Made by a program: the position numbers and the translations under genes. From positions 1 through 35,270 of the forward strand of contig CANUCM010000066.1 of the NCBI GenBank assembly GCA_947856675.1: a DNA stretch of 35,270 nt. Reading direction: 5' to 3'. Shown here piece by piece: positions 13,880 through 22,873 of the stretch. A model generated the notes under the pieces. It worked only from the letters and a program-made list of their open reading frames with translations. It had not been told where the DNA came from and did not search any database. Each line of letters opens with the position of its first letter. Positions within the stretch are counted from its first letter, which is position 1. Origin of the DNA: an uncultured Clostridia bacterium (GTDB lineage: Bacteria; Bacillota; Clostridia; Oscillospirales; Butyricicoccaceae).

Positions 13880-15301
13880 ATGGACAAAAAACAGAAAATC
13901 AAAGAGCTGTCGCAGAAAAACAGGGATGTCATGCTGGATGTTGGCCGCACAATGTGGGAGCTGGCCGAGCCGGGGATGAAAGAATACCGTTCGGCGGAGT
14001 ACTATGTCAAGGTGCTCACCCAGTGCGGATTTTCCGTGGAACAGGGAGTGTCCGGCATACCGACAGCCTTTGTCGCCTCGTGGGGACAGGGAAAGCCGGT
14101 TATCGGCTTTTTGGGAGAGTATGACGCGCTGCCCGGGCTTTCGCAGCAGGCAGCCTGCCCGGAGCACCGGGAGCTGGCGCCCGGTGCTTATGGTCAGGGC
14201 TGCGGGCACAACAACCTGGGCGCGGGCGCCATGGGCGCCGCACTCATTCTGCGCGATTATCTCAAGGAAACGGGAAAAAGCGGCACGGTGCGTTTTTACG
14301 GCTGCCCGGGCGAAGAGTACGGCAGCGGCAAGGTGTTTATGGCGCGCGACGGCCGGTTTGATGATCTGGATGCATGCCTGACATGGCACCCGGGAGATCT
14401 GACTCAGGTGGTTGGGACGGGGAGTCTTGCCAATATCAGCGTGTTCTTTACTTTCAGGGGGCGGACGGCTCACGCGGCGGCCACACCGCAGCTGGGGCGC
14501 AGCGCGCTGGACGCCTGCGAACTGATGAGCGTCGGTGTCAATTACATGCGTGAGCACATGCCGTCTGATGCCAGAATTCACTATGCCTATAAAAACGCCG
14601 GAGGCATTGCACCCAATGTTGTGCAGGATCTGGCCTGTGTCCACTATTTTATCCGCTCTCCCAAAATTGAGGATGCGCAGGCGCTGTATGAGCGCGTGCA
14701 GAAGGTGGCGCGCGGGGCGGCCATGATGACGGAAACCGAGGTGGACATCCAGCTGCACGAAGCGCTGTGCGACTATATGCCCAACCGTACACTGGATGCC
14801 GTAAGCCAGCGTGCGCTGGAGGAAATCGGAGCCCCGGACTTTGACGCACAGGATGTGGCGCTGGCGGGAGAGTTCAGAAAAACCTTTTCGCAGGAGGACA
14901 TCGACAGCGTAGCCAAGGGCATTGTGGAAATGGGCGGAGCAGCGGATCTGGTTTCCAGAGAGGATGTGCTGCATACGGGGGTGCTGCCGTATCTGCCGCT
15001 TGACAAATGCATGGGCGGGTCAACCGATGTGGGGGACGCAAGCTATTGCGCGCCGACGACTCAAATCAACGTGGCGACCTGTGCGCTGGGCACGCCGGGA
15101 CATTCGTGGCAGATGACGGCGCAGTCCGGGTCTTCCATAGCGGATAAAGGCACGGTGGCAGCGGCGGAAGCCATGGCGCTGGCCGCCGCAGAAATGGTGG
15201 AGCAGCCGCAGATTCTGGAAGCGGCACGGCAGGAGCTTCTTAAAAAAACCGGCGGCGTGTACCACTGCCCGATACCGGCGGAGATAGGTCCGACACTGTA
15301 A
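13880..15301 (+). CDS. M20-family amidohydrolase, AbgB-like (aminobenzoyl-glutamate utilisation B type)
   Basis: 473-residue cytoplasmic zinc/manganese amidohydrolase. It has the M20 arrangement: FLGEYDALPGL, then GCGHNNLGAGAMGAAL (metal-binding H of GCGHN), YGCPGEEYGSGK (catalytic and metal-binding Glu pair), and ACLTWHPGD. An inserted dimerisation domain lies around residues 190-310 (FTFRGRTAHAAATPQLGRSALDA), and near the end GSTDVGDASYCAPTTQ and GTPGHSWQMTAQSGSSIADKG match AbgB. AbgB with AbgA cleaves p-aminobenzoyl-glutamate in E. coli, but no abgA or abgT is near, so the true substrate (an N-acyl or folate-breakdown product) is uncertain. AAGGAGGGG is nine bases upstream of the ATG. Confidence 0.85.
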   Translation: MDKKQKIKELSQKNRDVMLDVGRTMWELAEPGMKEYRSAEYYVKVLTQCGFSVEQGVSGIPTAFVASWGQGKPVIGFLGEYDALPGLSQQAACPEHRELAPGAYGQGCGHNNLGAGAMGAALILRDYLKETGKSGTVRFYGCPGEEYGSGKVFMARDGRFDDLDACLTWHPGDLTQVVGTGSLANISVFFTFRGRTAHAAATPQLGRSALDACELMSVGVNYMREHMPSDARIHYAYKNAGGIAPNVVQDLACVHYFIRSPKIEDAQALYERVQKVARGAAMMTETEVDIQLHEALCDYMPNRTLDAVSQRALEEIGAPDFDAQDVALAGEFRKTFSQEDIDSVAKGIVEMGGAADLVSREDVLHTGVLPYLPLDKCMGGSTDVGDASYCAPTTQINVATCALGTPGHSWQMTAQSGSSIADKGTVAAAEAMALAAAEMVEQPQILEAARQELLKKTGGVYHCPIPAEIGPTL

Positions 15302-15306
15302 TTGTT

Positions 15307-15346
15307 AAAAAGCTCTGCTTTCCTACGGGAAAGCAGAGCTTTTTTT
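15307..15346 (+). terminator. Terminator of the DUF3842-M20 operon
   Basis: A 13-bp stem centred on a short loop (about 15311-15323 with 15328-15340) followed by seven T residues, with A residues on the left. Confidence 0.92.
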
Positions 15347-15399
15347 GTACGCTGCGAAAGGAAAACTTTGTGCACAGTACCGTTTTTGCGTGCAGTCCC

Positions 15400-15428
15400 T
15401 TGTATAATGTGACGTAATTTGGTATAAT
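15400..15428 (+). promoter_or_regulatory. Promoter of the recJ operon (extended -10, tandem TATAAT)
   Basis: TTGTAT (15400-15405) and TATAAT (15423-15428) are 17 bases apart, with TGG before the -10. A second TATAAT at 15403-15408 overlaps the -35, so two start points are possible. Confidence 0.65.
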
Positions 15429-15459
15429 ACTTTCAATAAAAATTACTATGGAGACTGCA

Positions 15460-17547
15460 ATGAAAAAGAAAAAGTGGATAATCGCCGCGGACTGTCCGCA
15501 GCGAGCCGGGCTGCTGCAGAAAATGCTTTCCATTCCGCAGCTGACGGCCCGTGTGCTTGCCGCGCGCGGAATGGAAAGCCCGCAGCAGGCCTGCGCCTTT
15601 TTGGACAGTTCCAGCAGCCGGCTGCATGATCCGTTTTTGCTTCCGGATATGAAAAAAGCAGCAGAAGAGATCGAACGCACGCTGGCGGCCGGAGAAAAAA
15701 TTGCCGTATACGGCGATTATGATGTCGACGGGGTGACAGCAACGTGCATTCTGATCCGCTACCTGCGCCGCCGCGGTGCAGATTGTGTGTATTACATCCC
15801 CGATCGCCTGGGCGAAGGTTACGGCCTGAATATGTCGGCCATCCGGCAGCTGTACGACGAAGGCTGCCGTCTTCTGATCACGGTGGATTCCGGAATTACG
15901 GCGGTGCAGGAAGCAGAGTTTGCCGCGCAGCTGGGGCTGCGTCTGATTATTACGGATCATCACGAGTGCAAGGATGCTCTGCCGCAGGCCTGTGCCGTAG
16001 TCAACCCGCGCAGGCCGGACTGCAGCTACCCGTTTCGGGAGCTGGCCGGGGTCGGGGTTGCGTTCAAGCTGATTTGCGCTCTGGAGGCATCGCGGCCGGT
16101 GCAGCAGCTTTTGGAGGAATACGGGGACATTGTGGCTGTGGGAACCATCGCGGATGTCATGCCCATTGTCGGAGAAAACCGCGCGATTGTTGCACAGGGC
16201 CTTTCGGTGCTGGAGTACACGAAAAACCCGGGGCTGCGCGCGCTGCTTGCGACATTGGGGCTGGGCGGCAAGCAGGTGACGTCGGGGACGGTCAGTTTTG
16301 TCATGGCGCCGCGCATCAACGCCGCAGGACGAATGGGCGGCGCAGCGCTGGCAGCGCGCATGTTTTTGACCGATTCGCTGGAAGAAGCAGGGGAACTGGC
16401 GCAGACGCTGTGCGATTTGAACCGGCAGCGCCAGGAAGAAGAAAACCGTATTTACCAGGAAATTATCGGGTGGCTTGAACAGGACCCGCGCAGGCACCAG
16501 AAGAAAGCGCTGGTGCTGTGGGGCGACGGATGGCACAACGGAGTCATCGGGATTGTCGCCTCGCGCCTGACGGATCGCTACGGTGTGCCGTGCGTACTTA
16601 TTTCCATGACCGGGGACTGCGGAAAGGGATCGGGCCGAAGCATTAAAGGCTTTAACCTTTACAGCGCCCTGGAGAGCAATGCGGCATATCTTGAAAAGTA
16701 CGGCGGGCACGAGCTGGCCGTTGGCCTGACCATTGAGCGCCGAAACCTTGAAGCATTCCGGGAGGCGATGGAGCGTCTGGCCGAGCGCATGGGCGAAGGA
16801 GAGGACGTGGTGCCCTGCATTGCGGTGGACTGCCAGGTGCTTCCGTCGGAGCTGCAGATGCAGGAGGTTTGCGGGCTTTCCGTGCTGGAACCGTTTGGCA
16901 TGGGCAATCCTCAGCCGTGCTTTGTCATGTACGGCGTGCGCATCGAGGAGCTGACGCCCATCAGCCGTGACAGGCATGTCAAGATGCTGCTGTCCAAAGA
17001 CGGCAGGAACTTTTATGCATTTGCGTTTGGCATGGGTGCGCGCACATGTGTTTTCGTGCGGGGCGACTTGCTGGACATCGTGTTTTCGGCGGAGATCAAC
17101 CGGTATAAAAACCGTGAGAGCGTACAGCTTGTGCTGAAGGATGTGCGCTGGGCGGAGCAGGAGCAGAGGGAAGACCAAAAGCTGGCCCGGTGCTATCGGA
17201 GCTTTTGCCAGGGAGAAGGCCTTTCAAAAGAGCAGGCCGAGGCGCTCAGCCCGACCCGGGAGGATCTGGTTGCGGTATTCCGGCATGTGCGCGCCAACGC
17301 CGACGGCGGGATGCTGTGTGCTCCGGCGCAGACCCTGTACCGGAAAATCCGGTATGAGGCACGTTCCGGAATGAATCTCGGGCGGTTTCTCATATGTCTG
17401 GATGTGTTTTCTGAGTTTTCTATTGTGGAGTACAAGACAGCCGGAGACGAACTGGCGGTGAAAGTGCTGCCGACGCAGGGCAAGGTGGACATCAACGGTT
17501 CTGCCATTCTGCGGCGGCTGAGCGATTTGCGCCGGTGCGGCGAGTAA
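15460..17547 (+). CDS. recJ: Single-stranded-DNA-specific exonuclease RecJ
   Basis: 695-residue 5'-3' single-strand exonuclease used in recombination and repair. The DHH catalytic domain shows VYGDYDVDG (metal-binding Asp, about 83-91), TVDSG (141-145) and IITDHHE with DHH at 166-168; the DHHA1 domain follows with MAPRINAAGRMGG and GSGRSIKGFNLYSAL plus the GGHELAVGL motif; then an OB-fold and a C-terminal extension of about 130 residues found in Firmicutes RecJ. ATG 15460 is chosen over ATG 15448 because GGAG six bases upstream serves the former and nothing serves the latter. rel follows after 23 bases, probably co-transcribed. Confidence 0.95.
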   Translation: MKKKKWIIAADCPQRAGLLQKMLSIPQLTARVLAARGMESPQQACAFLDSSSSRLHDPFLLPDMKKAAEEIERTLAAGEKIAVYGDYDVDGVTATCILIRYLRRRGADCVYYIPDRLGEGYGLNMSAIRQLYDEGCRLLITVDSGITAVQEAEFAAQLGLRLIITDHHECKDALPQACAVVNPRRPDCSYPFRELAGVGVAFKLICALEASRPVQQLLEEYGDIVAVGTIADVMPIVGENRAIVAQGLSVLEYTKNPGLRALLATLGLGGKQVTSGTVSFVMAPRINAAGRMGGAALAARMFLTDSLEEAGELAQTLCDLNRQRQEEENRIYQEIIGWLEQDPRRHQKKALVLWGDGWHNGVIGIVASRLTDRYGVPCVLISMTGDCGKGSGRSIKGFNLYSALESNAAYLEKYGGHELAVGLTIERRNLEAFREAMERLAERMGEGEDVVPCIAVDCQVLPSELQMQEVCGLSVLEPFGMGNPQPCFVMYGVRIEELTPISRDRHVKMLLSKDGRNFYAFAFGMGARTCVFVRGDLLDIVFSAEINRYKNRESVQLVLKDVRWAEQEQREDQKLARCYRSFCQGEGLSKEQAEALSPTREDLVAVFRHVRANADGGMLCAPAQTLYRKIRYEARSGMNLGRFLICLDVFSEFSIVEYKTAGDELAVKVLPTQGKVDINGSAILRRLSDLRRCGE

Positions 17548-17570
17548 TTTTTTTCGGCGGGAGAGATTTC

Positions 17571-19760
17571 ATGGATATCAGCGAGCTTGACAAGGATATT
17601 TTTGAAAAAATAGAAAAAATTAAGTCGCATCACGGCAAAGAAGAGGCGCAGCAGATCGAAAAGGCCTTCCGGTATGCCCTGGAGGCGCACGGCGACCAAA
17701 AGCGCCGCAGCGGCGAGCCGTATATCGTTCATCCGGTGGAAACGGCGGTTATACTGGACGATTTGGGCCTGGACGTCGACTCGATCGTGGCAGGCCTGCT
17801 GCACGACTGCATTGAAGACACGCCGGCAACCTTTCAAATCATTGAAAAAGAGTTTGGCGAGTCGGTTGCCAATTTGGTGGAGGGCGTTACAAAGCTCGGC
17901 AAAATCGTGTACAGCTCCAAGGAAGAGGAGCAGATGGAAGACCTGCGCAAAATGTTTATTGCCATGGCCAAGGACATTCGCGTCATTATCATCAAGCTGG
18001 CCGATCGGCTGCACAATGCGAGGACTTTTCAATATCTGCCGCCGCAGAAGCAGCGGGAAAAATCGCTGGAGACCATGGAAATTTACGCCCCGCTGGCACA
18101 CCGGTTGGGCATGCAGAATGTAAAATGGGAGCTTGAGGACCTTTCGCTCAAATATCTCGATCCCGTGGGCTACGCGGAAATCACGGGCTATCTGGACGAG
18201 CGGAAAGTGGCTTTCAACAAGTTTTTGGAAACGGTGCAGAGCTCGATCCTTCAGCGTCTGGAGCAAGCGGGCATCAGCTGCCGCATCAAGGCCCGGCTCA
18301 AGCACGTGTACAGCCTGTACCGGAAAATGTATGGCCAGAACCTGACGTTTTCCGAGATCTACGACATTTGCGCCGTGCGGGTCATTGTGCACGATATCGC
18401 CGACTGCTACAATGTGCTGGGGCTGATTCACGACATGTACCGGCCCGTGCCCGGGCGGTTTAAGGATTATATCAGCACACCCAAGCCGAACGGATACCAG
18501 TCGCTGCACACGGTGGTTATCGGACGCGAGGGCATTCCGTTTGAAGTGCAGATTCGCACGGAAGACATGGACCAAAGCGCAGAATACGGCATTGCAGCGC
18601 ACTGGAAGTACAAGGACGGGCTGAGCGGCAAGCAGAAGGAAGAAGCCTTTGCGTGGGTGCGGCAGCTTTTGGAATCGCAGCAGGATTCCGATGCCGAGGA
18701 CTTTATTAAAAACATCAAGGTGGATCTGTTTGCCGACGAGGTGTTTGTGTTTACACCGAAAGGCAATGTTATCAACCTGCCGCAGGGAGCCATTCCCATT
18801 GATTTTGCGTATGCCATTCACTCGGCGGTCGGCAACAGAATGACGGGCGCCAAGGTCAACGGAAGAATTGTGCCGATAGATTACACGCTGAAAAGCGGGG
18901 AAATTGTTGACATTATCACTTCCAAAACAACAAACGGCCCCAAGCGCGACTGGCTTAAAATGGTCAAGACGGCAGAGGCGCGCAACAAAATCAAGCAGTG
19001 GTTTAAAAAGGAGTGCCGCGAGGAAAACATCGAGCGGGGCCGCGCGGATTTGGAGCGCGAGCTGCGCACAGCGCTTTTATATGATGATTTTCAGAGTGAA
19101 GATGTGCAGACGGCTGTGCTTAAGCGTCTCAACTTCCCGTCTTTGGAGGAACTGTATGCTTCAATAGGGTACGGCGGCGTCATGGTGTCACGTGTCATCA
19201 TCAAGGTCAAGGAGGAAGTGACGCGGCTCAACCGTGAAAAGCACGGCATTACAAAGCCCGTCGTGCAAAAGCCCAAGGCCGTCGGAGACACGGGGGTTAT
19301 CGTGGAGGGGCTTGACAACTGCCTTGTCAAGTTCGCAAAATGCTGCACGCCGATTCCCGGAGACAGCATTGTGGGCTTTATTACGCGGGGCTACGGCATT
19401 TCCATTCACCGGACGGACTGTCCCAATGTGCTTGGAAGCATGAAAAAAGAGGAAGAAGCCGGCCGGTGGATCCGCACGGAGTGGGATTACAGCGAAAAGC
19501 ACAAGTACCAGACGGGCCTTCGCATATATACACAGACGCGAGTGGGCATCCTGGCAGATGTCATCACGGTGTTCAGCAACGCAAAGGTCAATGTCAACGA
19601 GCTCAGTGCCCGTGACGATACGGAGGGGCACAGCATTTTATATATCACCGTGACGGTCAGCGGCCGGGAACAGCTGGAGTTTTTGATGAACCGGATCCGC
19701 AGATGTCCGGGGGTTGTTGACGTCAAACGAAATATCAACGAAACGGGGTCGGGAAAATGA
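17571..19760 (+). CDS. relA: Bifunctional (p)ppGpp synthetase/hydrolase Rel (RelA/SpoT)
   Basis: 729-residue stringent-response enzyme, the usual Firmicutes Rel length. Order of domains: HD hydrolase with R46, H54, the HD pair H78/D79 in LLHDCIEDT and KLADRLHNART (about 143-153), so hydrolase activity should be intact; synthetase with RIKARLKHVYSLYRKM, GRFKDYISTPKPNGYQSLHT and EVQIRTEDMD; TGS (about 390-450) with VFTPKGNVINLPQGAIPIDFAY; a zinc-finger-type region with FAKCCTPIPGD; and a C-terminal ACT domain (about 655-729). ATG 17571 has GGGAGAG about five bases upstream. Its stop overlaps dtd by ATGA, the conserved rel-dtd order. Confidence 0.97.
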   Translation: MDISELDKDIFEKIEKIKSHHGKEEAQQIEKAFRYALEAHGDQKRRSGEPYIVHPVETAVILDDLGLDVDSIVAGLLHDCIEDTPATFQIIEKEFGESVANLVEGVTKLGKIVYSSKEEEQMEDLRKMFIAMAKDIRVIIIKLADRLHNARTFQYLPPQKQREKSLETMEIYAPLAHRLGMQNVKWELEDLSLKYLDPVGYAEITGYLDERKVAFNKFLETVQSSILQRLEQAGISCRIKARLKHVYSLYRKMYGQNLTFSEIYDICAVRVIVHDIADCYNVLGLIHDMYRPVPGRFKDYISTPKPNGYQSLHTVVIGREGIPFEVQIRTEDMDQSAEYGIAAHWKYKDGLSGKQKEEAFAWVRQLLESQQDSDAEDFIKNIKVDLFADEVFVFTPKGNVINLPQGAIPIDFAYAIHSAVGNRMTGAKVNGRIVPIDYTLKSGEIVDIITSKTTNGPKRDWLKMVKTAEARNKIKQWFKKECREENIERGRADLERELRTALLYDDFQSEDVQTAVLKRLNFPSLEELYASIGYGGVMVSRVIIKVKEEVTRLNREKHGITKPVVQKPKAVGDTGVIVEGLDNCLVKFAKCCTPIPGDSIVGFITRGYGISIHRTDCPNVLGSMKKEEEAGRWIRTEWDYSEKHKYQTGLRIYTQTRVGILADVITVFSNAKVNVNELSARDDTEGHSILYITVTVSGREQLEFLMNRIRRCPGVVDVKRNINETGSGK

Positions 19761-20224
19761 GAGCAGTGGTCATCCGCGTGTCGCGTGCGGCGCTGACAGC
19801 CGACGGGGCAAGCCGCGGCGAAATGGGAAAAGGCCTTTTGGTGCTGCTTGGCGTCGGCGGCAGCGATACCCGCCGCGAAGCGACATATCTTGCGGAAAAA
19901 TGCGCGGCACTGCGTATTTTTGAAGATGAGAACGGGAAAATGAACAAAAGCCTTGCCGATGTGGGCGGAAGCATGATGGTGGTGTCCAATTTCACTCTGT
20001 ACGCCGACTGCTCGCGCGGCCGCCGGCCCGATTTTTTCCATGCGGCAAAGCCCGATATTGCGGTGCCGCTGTATGAGTTTTTCCTGGAGGAAATCCGGCG
20101 GCTTCAGGTCCCGTGCATTTCGGGGGTGTTCGGCGCAGACATGCAGATCGACCATGTCAACGACGGCCCTGTCACTTTGATCATGGATACCGATCAGATG
20201 CTGGGAAAGGGGAACGCGCAATGA
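19757..20224 (+). CDS. dtd: D-aminoacyl-tRNA deacylase
   Basis: 155-residue dimeric enzyme that releases D-amino acids (and glycine wrongly loaded on tRNA-Ala) from tRNA. The two active-site motifs are present: SNFTLYADCSRGRRPDF (family SQxxLYxDxxKGxRPxF, here with Asn for Gln) and VNDGPVTLI (NxGPVT). It starts with MRAVVIRVSRA as usual. It is translationally coupled to rel by an ATGA overlap and to the MBL gene by the same kind of overlap. Confidence 0.95.
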   Translation: MRAVVIRVSRAALTADGASRGEMGKGLLVLLGVGGSDTRREATYLAEKCAALRIFEDENGKMNKSLADVGGSMMVVSNFTLYADCSRGRRPDFFHAAKPDIAVPLYEFFLEEIRRLQVPCISGVFGADMQIDHVNDGPVTLIMDTDQMLGKGNAQ

Positions 20225-20853
20225 TCATCGAACATATACCGGTGGGGATGCTCCACACCAACTGCTATCTGCTGAAGGACGAAGCGACCGGTCTGCTGGC
20301 GGTGGTTGACCCCGGTGCGCAGACGGAAAAAATTGAAAAGCGCGTGGCAGAGCTTGGGGGAGAGCTGTCCCTGATTTTGCTGACTCACGGACATTTTGAT
20401 CATGTGCTTGCGGCTCCCGCGCTGCAGCGTAAAACGGGAGCCCGGCTGTGGATTCACAAAGCGGACGAGCGTTTTCTCGCGCCGGAAGTTGCCGCGAAGC
20501 CGGGGTATATCCGGGAGGAATATACGGCGCCGCATGTGGACGGATACCTGGAAGACGGAATGGAAATTGACCTGGGGCAGAGCCGTTTTACGGTGTACAA
20601 TACGCCGGGCCATTCGCGCGGCTCGTGTATTTTTATTTCGGATGACGTGATGTTCAGCGGTGACACGCTGTTTCATGAATGCTGCGGCCGGTGCGATTTG
20701 GAGGGGGGCAGCTTTGACGATATGCTCAGCTCGCTGCGGCGCATTGCCGAACTGCCCGGAAATTACCGGGTGCTGCCCGGGCATGACATTCCCACGTCCC
20801 TGGATTATGAACGCCGGAGCAATCCCTATATGAAGGAAGCCATGCGGCGATGA
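20221..20853 (+). CDS. MBL-fold metallo-hydrolase, YcbL/glyoxalase-II-like
   Basis: 210-residue soluble hydrolase with the metallo-beta-lactamase fold. The metal ligands are complete: H56, H58, D60 and H61 in LTHGHFDH, H131 in NTPGHSRGS, D148 in FSGDTLF and H188 in VLPGHD. This set is that of glyoxalase-II-like enzymes such as YcbL, but the substrate is unknown. It lacks the long C-terminal domain of true glyoxalase II. The ATG overlaps the dtd stop, and its own stop overlaps the hemZ start by ATGA. The dtd-MBL-hemZ order recurs in many Clostridia. Confidence 0.88.
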   Translation: MIIEHIPVGMLHTNCYLLKDEATGLLAVVDPGAQTEKIEKRVAELGGELSLILLTHGHFDHVLAAPALQRKTGARLWIHKADERFLAPEVAAKPGYIREEYTAPHVDGYLEDGMEIDLGQSRFTVYNTPGHSRGSCIFISDDVMFSGDTLFHECCGRCDLEGGSFDDMLSSLRRIAELPGNYRVLPGHDIPTSLDYERRSNPYMKEAMRR

Positions 20854-22301
20854 ACTACTGCTTAAAAGGGCACGATCGGGTCACCGCCGTACAGGAAATG
20901 CTGCTCAGCCTTTTGCCCGACGAAGAGCACACTGGGGTGACCCGGTGTGAGCCGGGGCAGGATGTGCTGATATCGGAGGCGTATTTTGAGCCGGAAGCGG
21001 CAGTGTGCCGGACGGTTGTGCACCGGGGCGGCGCACAGTACACCGGCGTCAGCCGGGAGCCCTTTGCGGGAAGCGGCGACAGGCAGGGACGTGCACTGAC
21101 GCATGCAGTCAAGGAAGCGGCCTACCGGGCGCTGCTTCCCTGTTTGGATCACAGGCCGGTATGGGGCAGTATGACGGGCGTCAAACCGGCAAAACCGGTG
21201 CGCATGGCAGTGCAGGAAGGCATGGGTGCCGAACAGGCGCCGCTGTTTCTGCACAGGCGGTATGAAGTGGAGCCAAGGCGCAGCCGTATGGCGGCGCAAT
21301 GTGCGATGGAATCCATGAAATGCCTGCAAACAATAGGCAGTAAAGAAGTTCAGCTTTACGTGGGAATTCCCTTTTGTCCCGCCAAATGCCGTTATTGTTC
21401 TTTTGTGAGCAACGATGTGACGCGGTTCGGGCACCTGCTTGAGCCGTACCTTGAGGTGCTGCACGAGGAGATTGCCGCGGCGGGAAGCGCACTGTCGGAG
21501 GCAGGGGCTGTGGTGGGCAGCGTGTATGTCGGCGGAGGAACGCCGACGACGCTGTCGGCGCGGCAGCTGGACGCGCTTTTGCAGGCTTTGTATGAGGCGT
21601 TTGACCTTTCCGCCTGCCGGGAAATTACTGTGGAAGCCGGCCGGCCGGAAACCATTACGCCGGACAAAATGGCGGTGTGCGCACAGCGGGGCGTCAGCCG
21701 GGTCAGCGTCAACCCGCAGAGCATGCACGATGATGTGCTGCGCGGCGTGGGGCGCTTTCACACGGCTGCGGACATTGTCAGCGCCTATGAGACCGTGCGC
21801 GCTGCGGGCCGGTTTATCGTCAACATGGATCTGATTGCCGGCCTGCCCGGCGATGACAGCGAAGGACTGTTTGACAGCGTATGCCGGACGGCGGACCTGC
21901 AGCCGGAAAACATCACTCTGCACTGTCTGGCGCTCAAAAAGGGGTCGGCGCTGCGCTTTGGGCCCCGGGGCGTACTGGAGAGCGGGGAAGTGGATCGCTG
22001 CCACGAGGAGCTGGCGCGGCGCGGATATCGGTCGTATTACCTGTACCGGCAGAAATATATCGCCGGCGGGCTGGAAAATGTGGGTTTCTGCCGCGGGGAA
22101 ACGGCGTCTTTTTACAATGTGTGCATGATGGAAGAGCTGTGCACTGTCGTGGCGCTGGGCGGCGGAGGCGTGACAAAGGCCTGCGATCGCACGGGACGCC
22201 AGATCCGGCGCGTATCAAACCCCAAGTACCCGCTGGAGTATATCCGGGAGCGCGGCAGGGTGGTGCAGCGAGCCCGGCATCTGGGGAAGATGATCTTTTG
22301 A
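20850..22301 (+). CDS. hemZ: Radical SAM coproporphyrinogen dehydrogenase-like protein HemZ
   Basis: 483 residues. An N-terminal domain of about 165 residues (rich in Cys and Arg, less conserved) precedes the radical SAM core with the iron-sulfur motif CPAKCRYC (C176, C180, C183), then VYVGGGTPTTLS and VSRVSVNPQSMHD, which are typical of the HemN/HemZ branch. HemZ is annotated as oxygen-independent coproporphyrinogen III oxidase, but heme-lacking Clostridia carry it too, and the reaction there is uncertain. The start overlaps the stop of the MBL gene. It is the last gene of the rel-dtd-MBL-hemZ operon, with no clear terminator. Confidence 0.88.
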   Translation: MNYCLKGHDRVTAVQEMLLSLLPDEEHTGVTRCEPGQDVLISEAYFEPEAAVCRTVVHRGGAQYTGVSREPFAGSGDRQGRALTHAVKEAAYRALLPCLDHRPVWGSMTGVKPAKPVRMAVQEGMGAEQAPLFLHRRYEVEPRRSRMAAQCAMESMKCLQTIGSKEVQLYVGIPFCPAKCRYCSFVSNDVTRFGHLLEPYLEVLHEEIAAAGSALSEAGAVVGSVYVGGGTPTTLSARQLDALLQALYEAFDLSACREITVEAGRPETITPDKMAVCAQRGVSRVSVNPQSMHDDVLRGVGRFHTAADIVSAYETVRAAGRFIVNMDLIAGLPGDDSEGLFDSVCRTADLQPENITLHCLALKKGSALRFGPRGVLESGEVDRCHEELARRGYRSYYLYRQKYIAGGLENVGFCRGETASFYNVCMMEELCTVVALGGGGVTKACDRTGRQIRRVSNPKYPLEYIRERGRVVQRARHLGKMIF

Positions 22302-22311
22302 CGGGATTTCA

Positions 22312-22340
22312 TTGCTATTTTGAAGCAACGGTGCTATAAT
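22312..22340 (+). promoter_or_regulatory. Promoter of the zinc-ribbon gene
   Basis: TTGCTA (22312-22317) and perfect TATAAT (22335-22340) are 17 bases apart, just after hemZ. A second TATAAT (22345-22350) overlaps downstream. Confidence 0.7.
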
Positions 22341-22388
22341 TGCATATAATATTTTGACATCCTATTCAGCCCGAAAGGAGCAAAGAGC

Positions 22389-22781
22389 ATGGAGCAGAAG
22401 ATAAAGGACCTGCTGGAAAAGGTAAAGGCCACAGCGACCACGGCGGCGGAAGCAGCCGGAAAGGCAGCGGATGCGGCCTCCAAAAAAGCCGGCGAGCTGG
22501 CGGGGATTACCAAGCTTAACCTGCAGATTTTCGACCTCAACACCGATATCGAGCTGCTGTTTAAAGAGATCGGAAAATCGGTGTATCTGACGCACACCGG
22601 AGCGGAGATCGAGGCAGAGGAAATCGACGGGAAAATTGCGCAAATCGACGAGAAGTATGCAAAAATAGCAGAGCTCAAAGAGAATATTGCGAGCAGGAAG
22701 ACGACCTGCCGCTGCCCCAACTGCGGCAAAGAGTGCGACAAAGGCGACGCCTTCTGCAGCTCGTGCGGCGCAACCCTGTAA
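22389..22781 (+). CDS. Helical protein with C-terminal zinc ribbon
   Basis: 130 residues, function unknown. Residues about 1-105 are charged and helical: an Ala/Lys-rich stretch (EKVKATATTAAEAAGKAADA) like phasin or LEA-type helices, then a coiled-coil-like region (IEAEEIDGKIAQIDEKYAKIAELKENI). Residues 107-130 form a double CxxC zinc ribbon (CPNCG and CSSCG, with two extra Cys). There is no signal peptide or membrane helix. AAAGGAG is about eight bases upstream of ATG 22389. It has its own strong promoter and a following hairpin, so it is a stand-alone gene. Similar small zinc-ribbon proteins are common in Clostridia without an assigned role. Confidence 0.8.
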   Translation: MEQKIKDLLEKVKATATTAAEAAGKAADAASKKAGELAGITKLNLQIFDLNTDIELLFKEIGKSVYLTHTGAEIEAEEIDGKIAQIDEKYAKIAELKENIASRKTTCRCPNCGKECDKGDAFCSSCGATL

Positions 22782-22803
22782 AAGTCAACCGCTTGTAAGC
22801 AGA

Positions 22804-22836
22804 GGGAGGGTGGAGCAAATCCATCCTCCCCTTTCC
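22804..22836 (+). terminator. Terminator-like hairpin after the zinc-ribbon gene
   Basis: An 11-bp stem (22804-22814 with 22820-22830, one wobble) is followed by only a few T residues (22832-22834), so termination may be incomplete. Confidence 0.5.
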
Positions 22837-22873
22837 CGTTGTGCGGTTTTTTCGCAAATGCAAAGGAGACAAT

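Noticed and set aside
13400..14974. Long minus-strand open frame of 524 codons
   Set aside because: It runs opposite the DUF3842 and M20 genes, is rich in His and Arg with no domain, and has no ribosome binding site. It is a shadow of the coding sense strand.
15433..17178. Long minus-strand open frame of 581 codons
   Set aside because: It mirrors recJ, whose DHH motifs are intact on the plus strand; the minus product has no recognisable domain.
17193..18821. Long minus-strand open frame of 542 codons
   Set aside because: It overlaps the end of recJ and the catalytic domains of rel; composition is that of a shadow frame.
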